DNA of 64,000 nt from an uncultured Oscillospiraceae bacterium (GCA_910579125.1 CAJTTH010000004.1:286-64285), one strand, 5' to 3'. Positions 24,934 to 32,946 are shown, counted from the stretch's first letter. Notes: a model not told the origin generated them from the sequence alone. Made by a program: numbers and translations.

Positions 24934-25407
24934 TTATGCTCTTTCTTTTTTGCGGGTCAGCAAAGCCCCGGCTGTCAAGATAATTCCCAAAGCTATCAGC
25001 ATTATTGACCCCGTATGACAAAGCAACTCGGGAATATAACGCGACAATTCGTCGTAGGTGCTCACGATAAGAGAGTGGAACACTCCGAAATAAGTCACCG
25101 TGCCCCATGTCAAAACCGCCGCAGTTGACGCGCCCGTAACGAATTTCCAGCGCTTAAAGCTGCCGATGCTCGAAACCAGAGCGCCGCCGCAGAGCGTTAC
25201 CACCGCAAAAAGCAGCACATTAAACAAGTACGAAAGCCATGTCTCGTTAAGGAAATACCACCCCGAGTTAAGCTCCCTTATACAGAATACCGCAGCGGGC
25301 AACGCGATAAAACTTGTTATCACACGAACCCGCTTTTTTTCAAATGCCTTGAAGAGCGCTGCTGTAAACAGCTCCCCCGCACTGTTATTTTCAAAACTGC
25401 TTGTCAT
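24934..25407 (-). CDS. Four-helix membrane protein B
   Basis: About 157 residues from the ATG at 25405-25407 (AGAGGA upstream). Four hydrophobic segments: a basic FEKKRVRVI turn before helix 1, then VLLFAVVTLCGGALV, AVLTWGTVTYFG and IMLIALGIILTAGALL, ending in a RKKE tail. Length, helix spacing and the basic N-terminal turn resemble the gene immediately upstream, with which it overlaps by 17 bp. The two may be diverged paralogues. No family recognised. Confidence 0.6.
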   Translation of the reverse strand: MTSSFENNSAGELFTAALFKAFEKKRVRVITSFIALPAAVFCIRELNSGWYFLNETWLSYLFNVLLFAVVTLCGGALVSSIGSFKRWKFVTGASTAAVLTWGTVTYFGVFHSLIVSTYDELSRYIPELLCHTGSIMLIALGIILTAGALLTRKKERA

Positions 25408-25879
25408 GATGTCCTCTTTTTCCAACCGTAAAATATGCTAAAAGAACCGTCAAAGCTGTAGAGGTCGCGCAGATCGGTATACCCATAACTAGAAGCCCCA
25501 GCCAACTCGCGACCGCAGGCTCTATCTGCGTTAGATCCATACCCGAAAGAACGCCCATTGTTATCACCGCCAAATGCAGCGCAACCGACCATACGGCAAC
25601 CGCGACCGCGTATTTCTTCATGGAAAACGCATTGATATTCGCGAAAAACGCTCCGACCGCTATCAGTTCAATAAATCCAAGAATTGCAAGGATCACGTTT
25701 TCTTCGCTACAAATATCGGGCGTTAAACGGTATATGGGATAGAGCAAAGCCGTCGCCGTCACGCCGCTTACGATAAGCCTGTGCGATTTCTTAGCGAAGA
25801 ATCCCGTGACGCGCCCGATAAGTTTTTGCTCCTTGGGCACTGCCTTTTCCGCCGCATTTCTGATTTTTTCTGAGATCAT
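25391..25879 (-). CDS. Four-helix membrane protein A
   Basis: About 162 residues; the ATG at 25877-25879 is preferred because GGTGGTGA lies seven bases upstream. Layout: a short charged N-terminus (EKAVPKEQKLIGRVTGFFAKKSH), then four hydrophobic segments (SGVTATALLYPIYRL, ILAILGFIELIAVGAF, VAVAVWSVALHLAVITMG, IPICATSTALTVLLAY). It starts 15 bp after the frame-broken secreted-protein gene. Not recognised; a Yip1-like or transport-accessory role would be a guess. Confidence 0.6.
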   Translation of the reverse strand: MISEKIRNAAEKAVPKEQKLIGRVTGFFAKKSHRLIVSGVTATALLYPIYRLTPDICSEENVILAILGFIELIAVGAFFANINAFSMKKYAVAVAVWSVALHLAVITMGVLSGMDLTQIEPAVASWLGLLVMGIPICATSTALTVLLAYFTVGKRGHHDKQF

Positions 25880-25894
25880 ATACAAATCACCACC

Positions 25895-26517
25895 TTACAT
25901 AACTGTTGGATCATTTGGTTTTAAGCTTTTCTCCCCGTTTACGTTAACATCAACCCATAAGCGGAACGTATTTTCATCACTTGCAAGTCCAGTGGTAACG
26001 CCGCCTTTCATAGTAATTCTTTTATCTATACATGAATACCTTTTTCCACCCCATTTCCCACCTTGATTGTCTTTGGTAACAGCCGGATCATTCTTAATAA
26101 TTTTTATGCCTTTTGCATGATGAATATACCCTTCATCCAAAAGGGTTACAGTTGAAGTATTTGCTTGTGAATCCCATTTAAAACGCCCTTTAACCCAAAG
26201 TGTGACCCATTCTGTAACACCAACTTTATATGTTTTTTCTTCTTTTGTTTCCAATTCACCTTTTGAAGTTCCCCCGCAAGGTTTAATACCACTATCTTTG
26301 ATATAACTCCTATGCGTGACAGTCACCCCGTTCTCATCAGTAAAAGTTTCTTCCGAAACAAGCACATACCCCTCGTCATCAGGTTTGACCGCAGCAACTG
26401 ACTCGGTCAGCGAACGCCGTCATCAATAACATTCTCCGTACTTGCAGAAACAGACATTGACAACATAGTCACCGCCGCCATAACAGCACACAACACTCTT
26501 CTGATTTTTTCATACAA
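25895..26517 (-). pseudogene. Secreted protein gene with one certain and one possible frame break
   Basis: The main frame (25895 to about 26408) encodes a soluble, Gly/Lys/Thr-rich domain with blocks VGVTEWVTLWVKGRF, GKRYSCIDKR and FRLWVDVNVNGEK. It has no start near a ribosome site. Upstream, in another frame, lies a signal peptide (KIRRVLCAVMAAVTMLSM, ending SVSAS) that runs into TGA at about 26403; one missing base there would join the two. The signal frame itself opens from TTG at 26515-26517, while an ATG six bases in, better spaced from AAAGGG, is off by one base in an A6 run. So either two lesions or a slippage-prone start. Base composition is more AT-rich than neighbours. Confidence 0.6.
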
Positions 26518-26577
26518 ATTACCCTTTCCGTAAAGTGTGATTTAAACCTGCCTTGGCATTTTTTTCTTTACACTATT

Positions 26578-26606
26578 ATTATAGTGCATTTCACTTCAAA
26601 TGTCAA
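26578..26606 (-). promoter_or_regulatory. Promoter of the broken secreted-protein operon
   Basis: Minus strand perfect TTGACA (26601-26606), 17-bp spacer, perfect TATAAT (26578-26583). A strong promoter in front of a disrupted gene suggests recent damage or retained expression of the downstream membrane proteins. Confidence 0.8.
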
Positions 26607-26676
26607 TATTTTTTCCTGTAAAACATATATGAATTTCAACAAATTTTTCCTCTGAATATTGGACATATATACAAAT

Positions 26677-26712
26677 TTGACCGCGCCGTATTTTGCATTA
26701 CAGCGCGGTCAA
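26677..26712 (-). terminator. Terminator of the comEA-esterase operon
   Basis: Ten-bp perfect stem TTGACCGCGC/GCGCGGTCAA with a 16-base loop, followed by an AT-rich tract on the minus strand. Confidence 0.65.
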
Positions 26713-26720
26713 AAACAATA

Positions 26721-27926
26721 TCAAAGCAACGTTTTCAGATATTCCGTGAGCTTTGCCGCCGCCTTGTCGTGGGTGGTTATCGACGGGTGCCAGTCCGCAG
26801 AGTAACCGTCCTCTGCTTTCTGAACGTCGAATTTGAGCGTTGATATATTCCCGTCGCCCGTTTCGGCAGTGTAATTGTCGACCGCAAGCTGAACGTACTC
26901 AAAAAGCCTGTCGGTCATCACGCCGAATGCGCAGACGATCTTCGCGTCGGGATTGTTCGCACGGACGGTCTTCAGGAACTCGGTATACGCCGTGCTGTAT
27001 TCCTCTTGACGCTCCTTTTTATCGAGCGTGTAGCTGTCGTCATTCGTGCCGAGATTAATAACGATAATATCGGGCTGCCGCTTGCCGAAATCCCACTCAA
27101 TCTCGGACGGTTTGAAGCTGCCGTTCGGGCTCCATGTAAAACCGAGCTTGGTGTAATACTGCGGCAGCGACTGCTCCGTCACCTTTTTCTCGCCGTCGGA
27201 GTAGCCCGAGATTATCCCGTAGCCGCTGAACGAAACCATACTGTAATCCGTGCCGAGCGCCTGTGCGGTCTTGTACGCGAACGCCTTTGTAACGTCCTCG
27301 GTCTTGGTGGAGAACTTGTGGTTCTTGTCGGGATCGTCCGCACCGTAGCCGCAGGTTATCGAATCGCCGATAAATTCTATCAGCTTATCCTTGTTCGGCA
27401 CGGGCTTTATCGGCGTTCCCGTTACGCAGATATTGTTTATTGCGATAGTCGACATCGGCGACTCCGAGAGCTTTACAAGCGACACTGTGACCTCGCGCGG
27501 CTCGTCGCTTTGAAACACCTCGTAGACCTCCTCTTTCTTGTCGACCATATCGTCGATAACGCGCTCGCCGTCCACATAAATTCCGATACGCGCCTGATTA
27601 TCCGCCATGCCCGCATTGGTGCTATTGCCGTCACCCGCGATGGTGATACTGCATTTCGTTCCCGTAAACGTGAACTCCACACCCGTTCCGGAAAGCGCGC
27701 AGTAGAGCTTTTCCGTCTCGCCGTCAAAGAACGTCCGCCCCAGCAGCTTAACGTTCTCGCAGTTCGCCTTGTAAAAAGTTTCCTTGTTCATGTCGTATGT
27801 TTCCTCCGTTGAACTTATTTCGCCGGATACGTCCGTATCCGTTGAACCGCCGCTCTGCTGCGCGGAATTGCTGCACCCGCTGAGCATAACAGCCGCAAGC
27901 GCAATTGCCGTAAATCTTTTTTTCAT
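26721..27926 (-). CDS. Carbohydrate esterase family 2-type SGNH lipoprotein
   Basis: 401 residues. The signal MKKRFTAIALAAVMLSGC ends in a lipobox (Cys18). A Ser/Thr linker leads to a beta-jelly-roll domain (about 60-170), then an SGNH hydrolase domain with EFIGDSITCGYG (Ser nucleophile), VSFSGYG, VINLGTNDD and DWHPSITTH (catalytic His). The jelly-roll plus SGNH order is that of CE2 acetyl esterases of gut and ruminal bacteria, which remove acetyl groups from xylan or mannan oligosaccharides at the cell surface. The gene follows comEA by 11 bp and shares its promoter. Substrate not determined. Confidence 0.82.
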   Translation of the reverse strand: MKKRFTAIALAAVMLSGCSNSAQQSGGSTDTDVSGEISSTEETYDMNKETFYKANCENVKLLGRTFFDGETEKLYCALSGTGVEFTFTGTKCSITIAGDGNSTNAGMADNQARIGIYVDGERVIDDMVDKKEEVYEVFQSDEPREVTVSLVKLSESPMSTIAINNICVTGTPIKPVPNKDKLIEFIGDSITCGYGADDPDKNHKFSTKTEDVTKAFAYKTAQALGTDYSMVSFSGYGIISGYSDGEKKVTEQSLPQYYTKLGFTWSPNGSFKPSEIEWDFGKRQPDIIVINLGTNDDSYTLDKKERQEEYSTAYTEFLKTVRANNPDAKIVCAFGVMTDRLFEYVQLAVDNYTAETGDGNISTLKFDVQKAEDGYSADWHPSITTHDKAAAKLTEYLKTLL

Positions 27927-27937
27927 TGAAACCTCCG

Positions 27938-28597
27938 TTAAACCGTAATATCGGCGCGTATTTTCTCCAAAGTTTTTTCGCCGATTCCCTTGACATTGAT
28001 AAGCTCGTCCACGCTCGAAAAAACGCCGTTTTGTACGCGGTAATCTATTATCGCCCTTGCCTTCACCTCCCCTATTCCGTTCAGACCTTGCAGCTCGTGA
28101 GCCGTTGCCGTATTTATGTTGATGATCCCCGATTCGCTCACGGGCGGCGCGGAGCTTTCCTGTTCGCTCGCCGATGAGGAGCTTTCGGGCTGAGAAACGG
28201 TCGACTGTTCTGCCGTGCTTTCCGACAACGAAACTGGCGGTTCGGAAGAAACCGAAGCAGTCTCAGACGAAACTATGCTTTGCATTTCCGGCGAACCATC
28301 CGCAGTACCCGCCGAGTTCTCCGGCGGAGCTTCAGTTGCCGACGAAAATGACGAAGATGACGAAGAGATCACGGGCAAAGATGAAACGGGCGCAGATGAA
28401 ACCGACGACATTGTGCTGCTCTCAGCTGCAGACCCCGTATTGTCCGAAGCACTCTCCGAAAACTCCGGAATGCTTTCAAGCACAAAAGCCTCGCCCACCG
28501 ACGGCATAACGCTCTTTCCAACCAGAAACACAACAGCAATGCCGATAAACATAAAAACTGCCGTCATAAATCCGCTGCGAAAACCCTTGTCACCCAT
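27938..28597 (-). CDS. comEA: ComEA-type helix-hairpin-helix DNA-binding protein
   Basis: 219 residues: one N-terminal membrane anchor (FMTAVFMFIGIAVVFLVG), a 120-residue Ser/Glu/Pro-rich wall-spanning linker, and a C-terminal tandem HhH domain, ININTATAHELQGLNGIGEVKARAIIDYR followed by INVKGIGEKTLEKI, about residues 158-219. In competent bacteria ComEA binds incoming DNA outside the membrane. The linker is unusually long for ComEA. No comEC or comF is visible here. A general HhH surface protein is an alternative. Confidence 0.82.
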   Translation of the reverse strand: MGDKGFRSGFMTAVFMFIGIAVVFLVGKSVMPSVGEAFVLESIPEFSESASDNTGSAAESSTMSSVSSAPVSSLPVISSSSSSFSSATEAPPENSAGTADGSPEMQSIVSSETASVSSEPPVSLSESTAEQSTVSQPESSSSASEQESSAPPVSESGIININTATAHELQGLNGIGEVKARAIIDYRVQNGVFSSVDELINVKGIGEKTLEKIRADITV

Positions 28598-28630
28598 TTT
28601 TACGTCTCCTCAAATAATGTCATTTTTTGT

Positions 28631-28659
28631 ATTATAGCACATTATCCTTCAAAATGCAA
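28631..28659 (-). promoter_or_regulatory. Promoter of the comEA-esterase operon
   Basis: Minus strand TTGCAT (28654-28659), 17-bp spacer, TATAAT (28631-28636). Confidence 0.7.
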
Positions 28660-28709
28660 ATTTATTTTACACAGCATACTATGTTGAAAACTCTTGTTGA
28701 AAATTCCCT

Positions 28710-28738
28710 TTGAAACTATCCGACAAATCTGCTATAAT
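28710..28738 (+). promoter_or_regulatory. Promoter of the DUF2798 gene
   Basis: TTGAAA (28710-28715), 17-bp spacer, TATAAT (28733-28738), just upstream of the structured leader. Confidence 0.75.
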
Positions 28739-28751
28739 AAAGAAAATGACG

Positions 28752-28838
28752 AAACACGTTGTACCGAGGGTATGTAAATCTGATCACGTTCATTACAGAT
28801 CAGACCCTCTGTCGGCGTGTTTTTGCTTTTATTTTTTT
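28752..28838 (+). promoter_or_regulatory. Structured leader with terminator in front of the DUF2798 gene (candidate riboswitch/attenuator)
   Basis: Basal arms AAACACG (28752-28758) and CGTGTTT (from 28816) enclose CCGAGGG, which pairs with CCCTC and TCGG (28805-28815). An inner TCTGAT/ATCAGA hairpin carries a loop of about 14 bases. A T-rich tract follows (TTTTTGCTTTTATTTTTTT), then the ribosome site. Promoter, multi-stem fold, terminator and start codon are all in order, as in transcription-controlling riboswitches. It matches none of the classes I can recall. Confidence 0.6.
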
Positions 28839-28852
28839 AGGGAGATGTTTTT

Positions 28853-29422
28853 ATGCCGCAAAATCGTTTTGAACGCACCGCGTTCGCATTCCTGACGGTC
28901 ATAGTTACCGTCCACGCTTACGTTTTTTACAGCCTTTACGTTGTCAACGGGCAGACGCTCATGACTGTTAACGGCGCTGAAAGCGTAATTTCAGCCATCA
29001 ACAAGCAAGGCGGAGTCTATATGTTCGGGAACTTTCTGCCGATATGGGCAGTCGTGCTTGTGGAATTCTGCTTTGCGTTTGTATTGGAAATTTTTCTGGG
29101 CAGCCCCGCTTCGTTTAAACTGGCGTGCAAGGTTTTCAACATACGCGAGACAAACCCCGTAATTTTCGAGACCGCGATAATATGCGCCACTGTGGGAATT
29201 ATGTGCCCTGCAATGAGCTTCATAGCCGCGTGGTTGTATTACCCCTACTACGCGGAATTTAATTTTATCACGCTTATCGCCGATTGGCTGAAGCTCGTAT
29301 GCTTTAACTTTCCGTTTGCGGTGCTGTCGCAGCTGTTCTTTATCCAGCCGCTTATTCGCACAGTGTTCAAGCTGCTGTTTCGCAGAAAAAAATCGTCTGC
29401 GGAAAAAACCGAAAAAGTATGA
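28853..29422 (+). CDS. DUF2798 family membrane protein
   Basis: 189 residues, about four membrane segments arranged as two similar halves (FAFLTVIVTVHAYVFYSLYV... and ETAIICATVGIMCPAMSFIAAWLYY...), consistent with two DUF2798 units. A basic tail (FRRKKSSAEK) points to a cytoplasmic C-terminus. DUF2798 proteins are small membrane proteins without assigned function. Expression probably depends on the structured leader upstream. Convergent with the EAL gene through a shared terminator. Confidence 0.7.
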   Translation: MPQNRFERTAFAFLTVIVTVHAYVFYSLYVVNGQTLMTVNGAESVISAINKQGGVYMFGNFLPIWAVVLVEFCFAFVLEIFLGSPASFKLACKVFNIRETNPVIFETAIICATVGIMCPAMSFIAAWLYYPYYAEFNFITLIADWLKLVCFNFPFAVLSQLFFIQPLIRTVFKLLFRRKKSSAEKTEKV

Positions 29423-29427
29423 CCAAC

Positions 29428-29456
29428 AAAAAGGACGGCGCTGCGCCGTCCTTTAA
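29428..29456. terminator. Bidirectional terminator between DUF2798 and EAL genes
   Basis: Perfect 11-bp stem AAAGGACGGCG/CGCCGTCCTTT with a CTG loop, T-runs on both strands. Confidence 0.9.
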
Positions 29457-30830
29457 TTATACTTTCTTTTTTGCTCCGATAGGTAATATCAGCATTGTCT
29501 CGATTTCCGAGGCGGGCAGCGGCTTGCTGAAATAATACCCTTGCGCCAGATCACAGCCTATCTCTCCGAGCAGCTTGCTTTGCTCGTTTGTCTCCACGCC
29601 TTCGGCAAGAACGATCATTCGCAGCGCCTTGCCCATCGCAACGATAGCGCCCGTAATTCTGCGCGAGGTGTCGTTGTCGCTCAGATCGCACACGAGACTG
29701 CGGTCGATCTTCAGCACGTCGAACGGTATCGACTTAAGCGACGCGAGCGACGAATACCCCGTCCCGAAATCGTCCATCGAAATGGAAACGCCCAAATCGT
29801 GTATCTTTCCGAGCACGTCAACAGTGCGGTCAACGTCCGTCACTGCCATAGTCTCGGTGACCTCGATCTCAAGGTATTTCGGCTCAAGTCCCGTTTCGGC
29901 AAGCGCCCTTGTTACCGAAGCGTACACGTCGGTTCTTATAAACTGCGCCTGCGACATATTGACCGAGACCTTGATCGGAGGCAGACCCATATCCTGCCAG
30001 TGCTTGCACTGCTTGCAAGCGGTCATAAGACCCCACTCGTCGATTTTCGTAATTATCCCGAATTGCTCTGCCAGCGGAATAAAATCACATGGCGGAATAA
30101 ATCCCTTTACGGGGTGATGCCAACGTATAAGCGCCTCCACACCCAGAATATCGCCCGTCTTAAACGAGACCTTGGGCTGATAATACAGCTCGAATTGCCC
30201 AAGCCGCAGCGCGTCCAGCATTTCCGAACGCAGCAGCTCATTTTCGACCATACGGTTCTCCATATCGGGCGTGAACTCCGAAACGCGTGTTCCGTCGGGG
30301 TGCATAAGCAGACAGAGATTTGCCTTGTTGTACAGTGTGTAAATATCGTCGTGACCATCGTAGCGGCAAATTCCCGCACAGTAATTCACTTGCTCTGACA
30401 ACTCGCCGTCGGTGATCATCGCGCGCAGTTCGGTCTCAAAGCGCTCAACGGCGGTTTCGGGATCAATCGCTGTCAAAAGCGCGAAATCATCGGTATTCAC
30501 ACGTCCGACAACATCGCCCTCCGACTTCACCGATTCGATAGCAAGCGCGAACACACGGATAACATCGTCTCCGAGCTTTGTACCGAATAACGTATTTATG
30601 AGCCCCAGCTTATCAACATCAAAGATTATCAGCGACATATCACCGCCGCGCTCCAACACAAGCCGTCCCTCGTGCATAAACCCCTCGCGGTTGAGCAGAC
30701 CGCTCATATCATCTGTATCACCGTTCTTGCACTTAGACTCCTTGATTTTTCTGATCGAATAAACGGCAAAAGCAAGTGCGCCCAGTAAAATAACTGACAA
30801 CACACTAAAAAATATTGCGGCAGTCTCCAT
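29457..30830 (-). CDS. Membrane-anchored EAL phosphodiesterase with degenerate GGDEF domain
   Basis: About 457 residues from the ATG at 30828-30830 (GGAGAG upstream). One N-terminal membrane helix (IFFSVLSVILLGALAFAVYS), then a GGDEF-fold domain whose signature is replaced by NTDDF (about residue 120), so no cyclase activity is expected. The EAL domain (about 205-445) keeps YYQPKVSFKTGDILGVEALIRW, VSVNMSQAQF, EVTETMA, DDFGTGYSSLASL, LKIDRSLV, AEGVET and QGYYFSKP. It should hydrolyse cyclic di-GMP to pGpG at the membrane; the GGDEF remnant may sense GTP. Confidence 0.88.
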   Translation of the reverse strand: METAAIFFSVLSVILLGALAFAVYSIRKIKESKCKNGDTDDMSGLLNREGFMHEGRLVLERGGDMSLIIFDVDKLGLINTLFGTKLGDDVIRVFALAIESVKSEGDVVGRVNTDDFALLTAIDPETAVERFETELRAMITDGELSEQVNYCAGICRYDGHDDIYTLYNKANLCLLMHPDGTRVSEFTPDMENRMVENELLRSEMLDALRLGQFELYYQPKVSFKTGDILGVEALIRWHHPVKGFIPPCDFIPLAEQFGIITKIDEWGLMTACKQCKHWQDMGLPPIKVSVNMSQAQFIRTDVYASVTRALAETGLEPKYLEIEVTETMAVTDVDRTVDVLGKIHDLGVSISMDDFGTGYSSLASLKSIPFDVLKIDRSLVCDLSDNDTSRRITGAIVAMGKALRMIVLAEGVETNEQSKLLGEIGCDLAQGYYFSKPLPASEIETMLILPIGAKKKV

Positions 30831-30883
30831 CGACGCTCTCCTCCTCGCTTTCCCCAACAACGCATTTTAATCTTTATGTTAAT

Positions 30884-30912
30884 ATTATATCACAGTATTT
30901 TCCAATTTTCAA
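30884..30912 (-). promoter_or_regulatory. Promoter of the EAL phosphodiesterase gene
   Basis: Minus strand TTGAAA (30907-30912), 17-bp spacer, TATAAT (30884-30889). The remaining 30913-31100 stretch is AT-rich with no supported gene. Confidence 0.7.
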
Positions 30913-31103
30913 TATATTTTTTAAAAAAGTTTAAAATTTTTGTTAAAAGTTCACAATATTTCTTTTAAAACACATACAATATACCACAAATTGTTACTTA
31001 AATTTAGGCAACAGCGCACGTTTATCTTCTTGGTGAATTTGACAAAAACAATATGCGATATAATTTTTCAAAAAACGAAAATGTTCAGTTTGAGAAAATC
31101 ACA

Positions 31104-31131
31104 GAAAAAAATCCGCCGTACAAACGGCGGA
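31104..31131 (-). terminator. Terminator of acpP / fab-acc locus
   Basis: TCCGCCG/CGGCGGA stem followed by TTTTTTT on the minus strand, just past the acpP stop. Confidence 0.88.
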
Positions 31132-31139
31132 CTCCGATA

Positions 31140-31373
31140 TTACTGCTTATCCTCGATATACTTTATGATATCGCCGACGGTCTTGATATTCTCAACCTCG
31201 TCCTCGGGAATTTCAACGCTGAACTCATCCTCAAGCGCCATAACAAGATCTACAACGTCCAAAGAGTCAGCGCCGAGATCGTCGGTGATCGAAGAACCCT
31301 CTGTGATGCTGTCCTTGTCGGCAACGTCAAGCTGATCCGCAATTAAGTCCTTAACCTTTTCCATAATATCCAT
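31140..31373 (-). CDS. acpP: Acyl carrier protein
   Basis: 77 residues, acidic, with DDLGADSLDVVDLVMALED, where the Ser carries the 4'-phosphopantetheine arm that holds growing acyl chains. The ATG at 31371-31373 is chosen from GGAGG ten bases upstream; a longer frame lacks a site. Last gene of the fab/acc cluster, but it has its own promoter between accA and acpP, which fits the need for excess ACP. Confidence 0.95.
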   Translation of the reverse strand: MDIMEKVKDLIADQLDVADKDSITEGSSITDDLGADSLDVVDLVMALEDEFSVEIPEDEVENIKTVGDIIKYIEDKQ

Positions 31374-31426
31374 GCTGAAAATACCTCCAATTATTCTGCC
31401 ACTTGGTCGTAGCTTTGTCAAGTTCT

Positions 31427-31455
31427 ATTATAAATCATATAACAAAAATAATCAA
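31427..31455 (-). promoter_or_regulatory. Promoter of acpP
   Basis: Minus strand TTGATT (31450-31455), 17-bp spacer, TATAAT (31427-31432), 53 bp before the start. A second TTGACA-N17-CAGAAT pair lies closer to the gene. Confidence 0.65.
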
Positions 31456-31494
31456 TACCAAACGCGTAAAAAAAATAGGTAAAATTAACCAAAA

Positions 31495-32288
31495 TTATTC
31501 GGTAAACATACCGATTTTTCTAAATTTTGCGTATCTGCTGCTTAAAAGTTCATCTATCGGCACCGATCTGTAGCGCGAAACCGCGTCCACCAGATACTCG
31601 TAAATGCTGTCCGCAGCCTGTTCGGGAGCGTTATGTGCGCCGCCCTCCGGCTCCTTGATAATCTTGTCGCAAACACCGAAGCTCGTAAGATCCTCCGCGG
31701 TGATTCGCATGCCTCTTTTTCCCTTGACGGGTCCTTCCACAAAATAGAGGCTGCGCTCCTCGGGGAGATGACCGTATACAACGCGTTTTCCAGCATTGCC
31801 AGCTCGTCGCATACCGCAAGCGCCAAAGCTCCTCCGCTGCCGCCCTCGCCGAGAACTATCGAGATGATCGGCGTTTTAAGCGTCATAAACTCGTATATAT
31901 TCCGCGCGACCGCCTCGCCCTGACCGCGCTTTTCCGCCTCGATGCCGCAATACGCGCCGGGCGTGTCGACCAGACAGATAACGGGTCGGCGGAATTTCTC
32001 CGCCTGCTTTGCCAGCCGCAGCGCCTTGCGGTAGCCCTCGGGGTGCGGCATAGAAAAGTTAGTCTTCTTGTTTTCCTCAAGATTGCGCCCCTTAACCTGT
32101 GCTATGACCGTCACGGGCGTTTCGCTGAGATACCCTATCCCGCCGATTATCGCCGCGTCGTCGCCGTAATGCCGGTCGCCGTGGAACTCCATAAAACGCG
32201 TGAACATCGCGGGTATATAATCGTTTACCGTCGGACGGTTCTTGTTATGAACGATCTCCATTCGTTCCCAAGCAGTCAAATTACTCAT
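31495..32288 (-). pseudogene. accA: Acetyl-CoA carboxylase carboxyltransferase alpha subunit, interrupted by a frame break
   Basis: AccA with AccD moves CO2 from biotin to acetyl-CoA, making malonyl-CoA. The start at 32288 follows AGGAGTAAAA. The first 190 or so residues are normal (HGDRHYGDDAAIIGG, FRRPVICLVDTPGAYCG, IISIVLGEGGSGGALALAV, ISPRSAASILWKDPSREKEA). At about 31709-31715 the reading shifts by one base, and the conserved C-terminus (MRITAEDLTSFGVCDKIIKE ... GGAHNAPEQAADSI) continues in the other frame to 31495. Compared with the usual family spacing, about three residues plus one base are missing at the junction. An essential gene is unlikely to be dead, so an assembly error or a recent indel is probable. 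Confidence 0.85.
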
Positions 32289-32313
32289 TTTTACTCCTAT
32301 CCTAATGGCGTTT

Positions 32314-32943
32314 TCAATCGCGCCAGCACGCCAGTTGTTCAAGAACGTTAAGCCTTTCAATGCCATTCGCAGAATTGAACGTCGTTTCAACAAACTCCGC
32401 CGTCCTCAAATTCGTGAACTTCTTCAGAAACATAAGATCGGGTATTTCCAACCCGTGTATTCGCAATACCTCAACACCCGCAAACAACGCGATATCCCGC
32501 CATATCGAAGCGCGAACACCGTCGTACCACTCGTCAAATTCCTCGTCGGAATGTTCCTCGTAATAACGCTCCTCTAAAACGCTCTCCGAGAATGCCGACC
32601 AAAGCTTTTCTGCCGTGCCGGAAAAGCAGTACCTCTGCCATTTTTTGTCCTCGCGTTCCAATTCGAACATTGACAACTGAAAACCCGAATCGTCCTTATA
32701 CGTTTTAACCAATTCAGAGATATCACTGCCGCGCAGACAAAACGCCCATTCGTCGCCGCCGTCAGTATTGACAAACGGCTTGGGAGGCTGTTCTACCGAC
32801 ATCTCAATAAAGAAATCGTTTTCAAAGCTCTCGCCTATCGTGAGGTACTTTATTTCCTCAAGATCTGTTGGCTCGAGCGCGCTTCTGCCGAACAGCTTTT
32901 GAACCGCCTGTCCGACCCATTTCTGTGAAAACTCAACGCTCAT
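32314..32943 (-). CDS. Leucine-rich-like protein inserted in the acc cluster, function unknown
   Basis: 209 residues, acidic, no signal peptide or membrane helix. The N-terminal two thirds, with Trp/Phe-rich segments (WAFCLRGSDISELVKTYKDD), are not recognised. The C-terminal 55 residues read like two leucine-rich turns (VEVLRIHGLEIPDLMFLKKFTNLRTAEFVE). It starts 3 bp downstream of the accD stop and ends 25 bp before accA, so it is co-transcribed and probably coupled. Whether it assists the carboxyltransferase is pure inference. Confidence 0.6.
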   Translation of the reverse strand: MSVEFSQKWVGQAVQKLFGRSALEPTDLEEIKYLTIGESFENDFFIEMSVEQPPKPFVNTDGGDEWAFCLRGSDISELVKTYKDDSGFQLSMFELEREDKKWQRYCFSGTAEKLWSAFSESVLEERYYEEHSDEEFDEWYDGVRASIWRDIALFAGVEVLRIHGLEIPDLMFLKKFTNLRTAEFVETTFNSANGIERLNVLEQLACWRD

Positions 32944-32946
32944 TGA

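Noticed and set aside
31700..31720. Programmed -1 frameshift to express full-length AccA
   Set aside because: In the zero frame the bases near the junction are AGG GAA AAA GAG, which is not an X XXY YYZ slippery heptamer, and no downstream stimulatory stem was evident; about ten missing bases relative to the family points to an indel.
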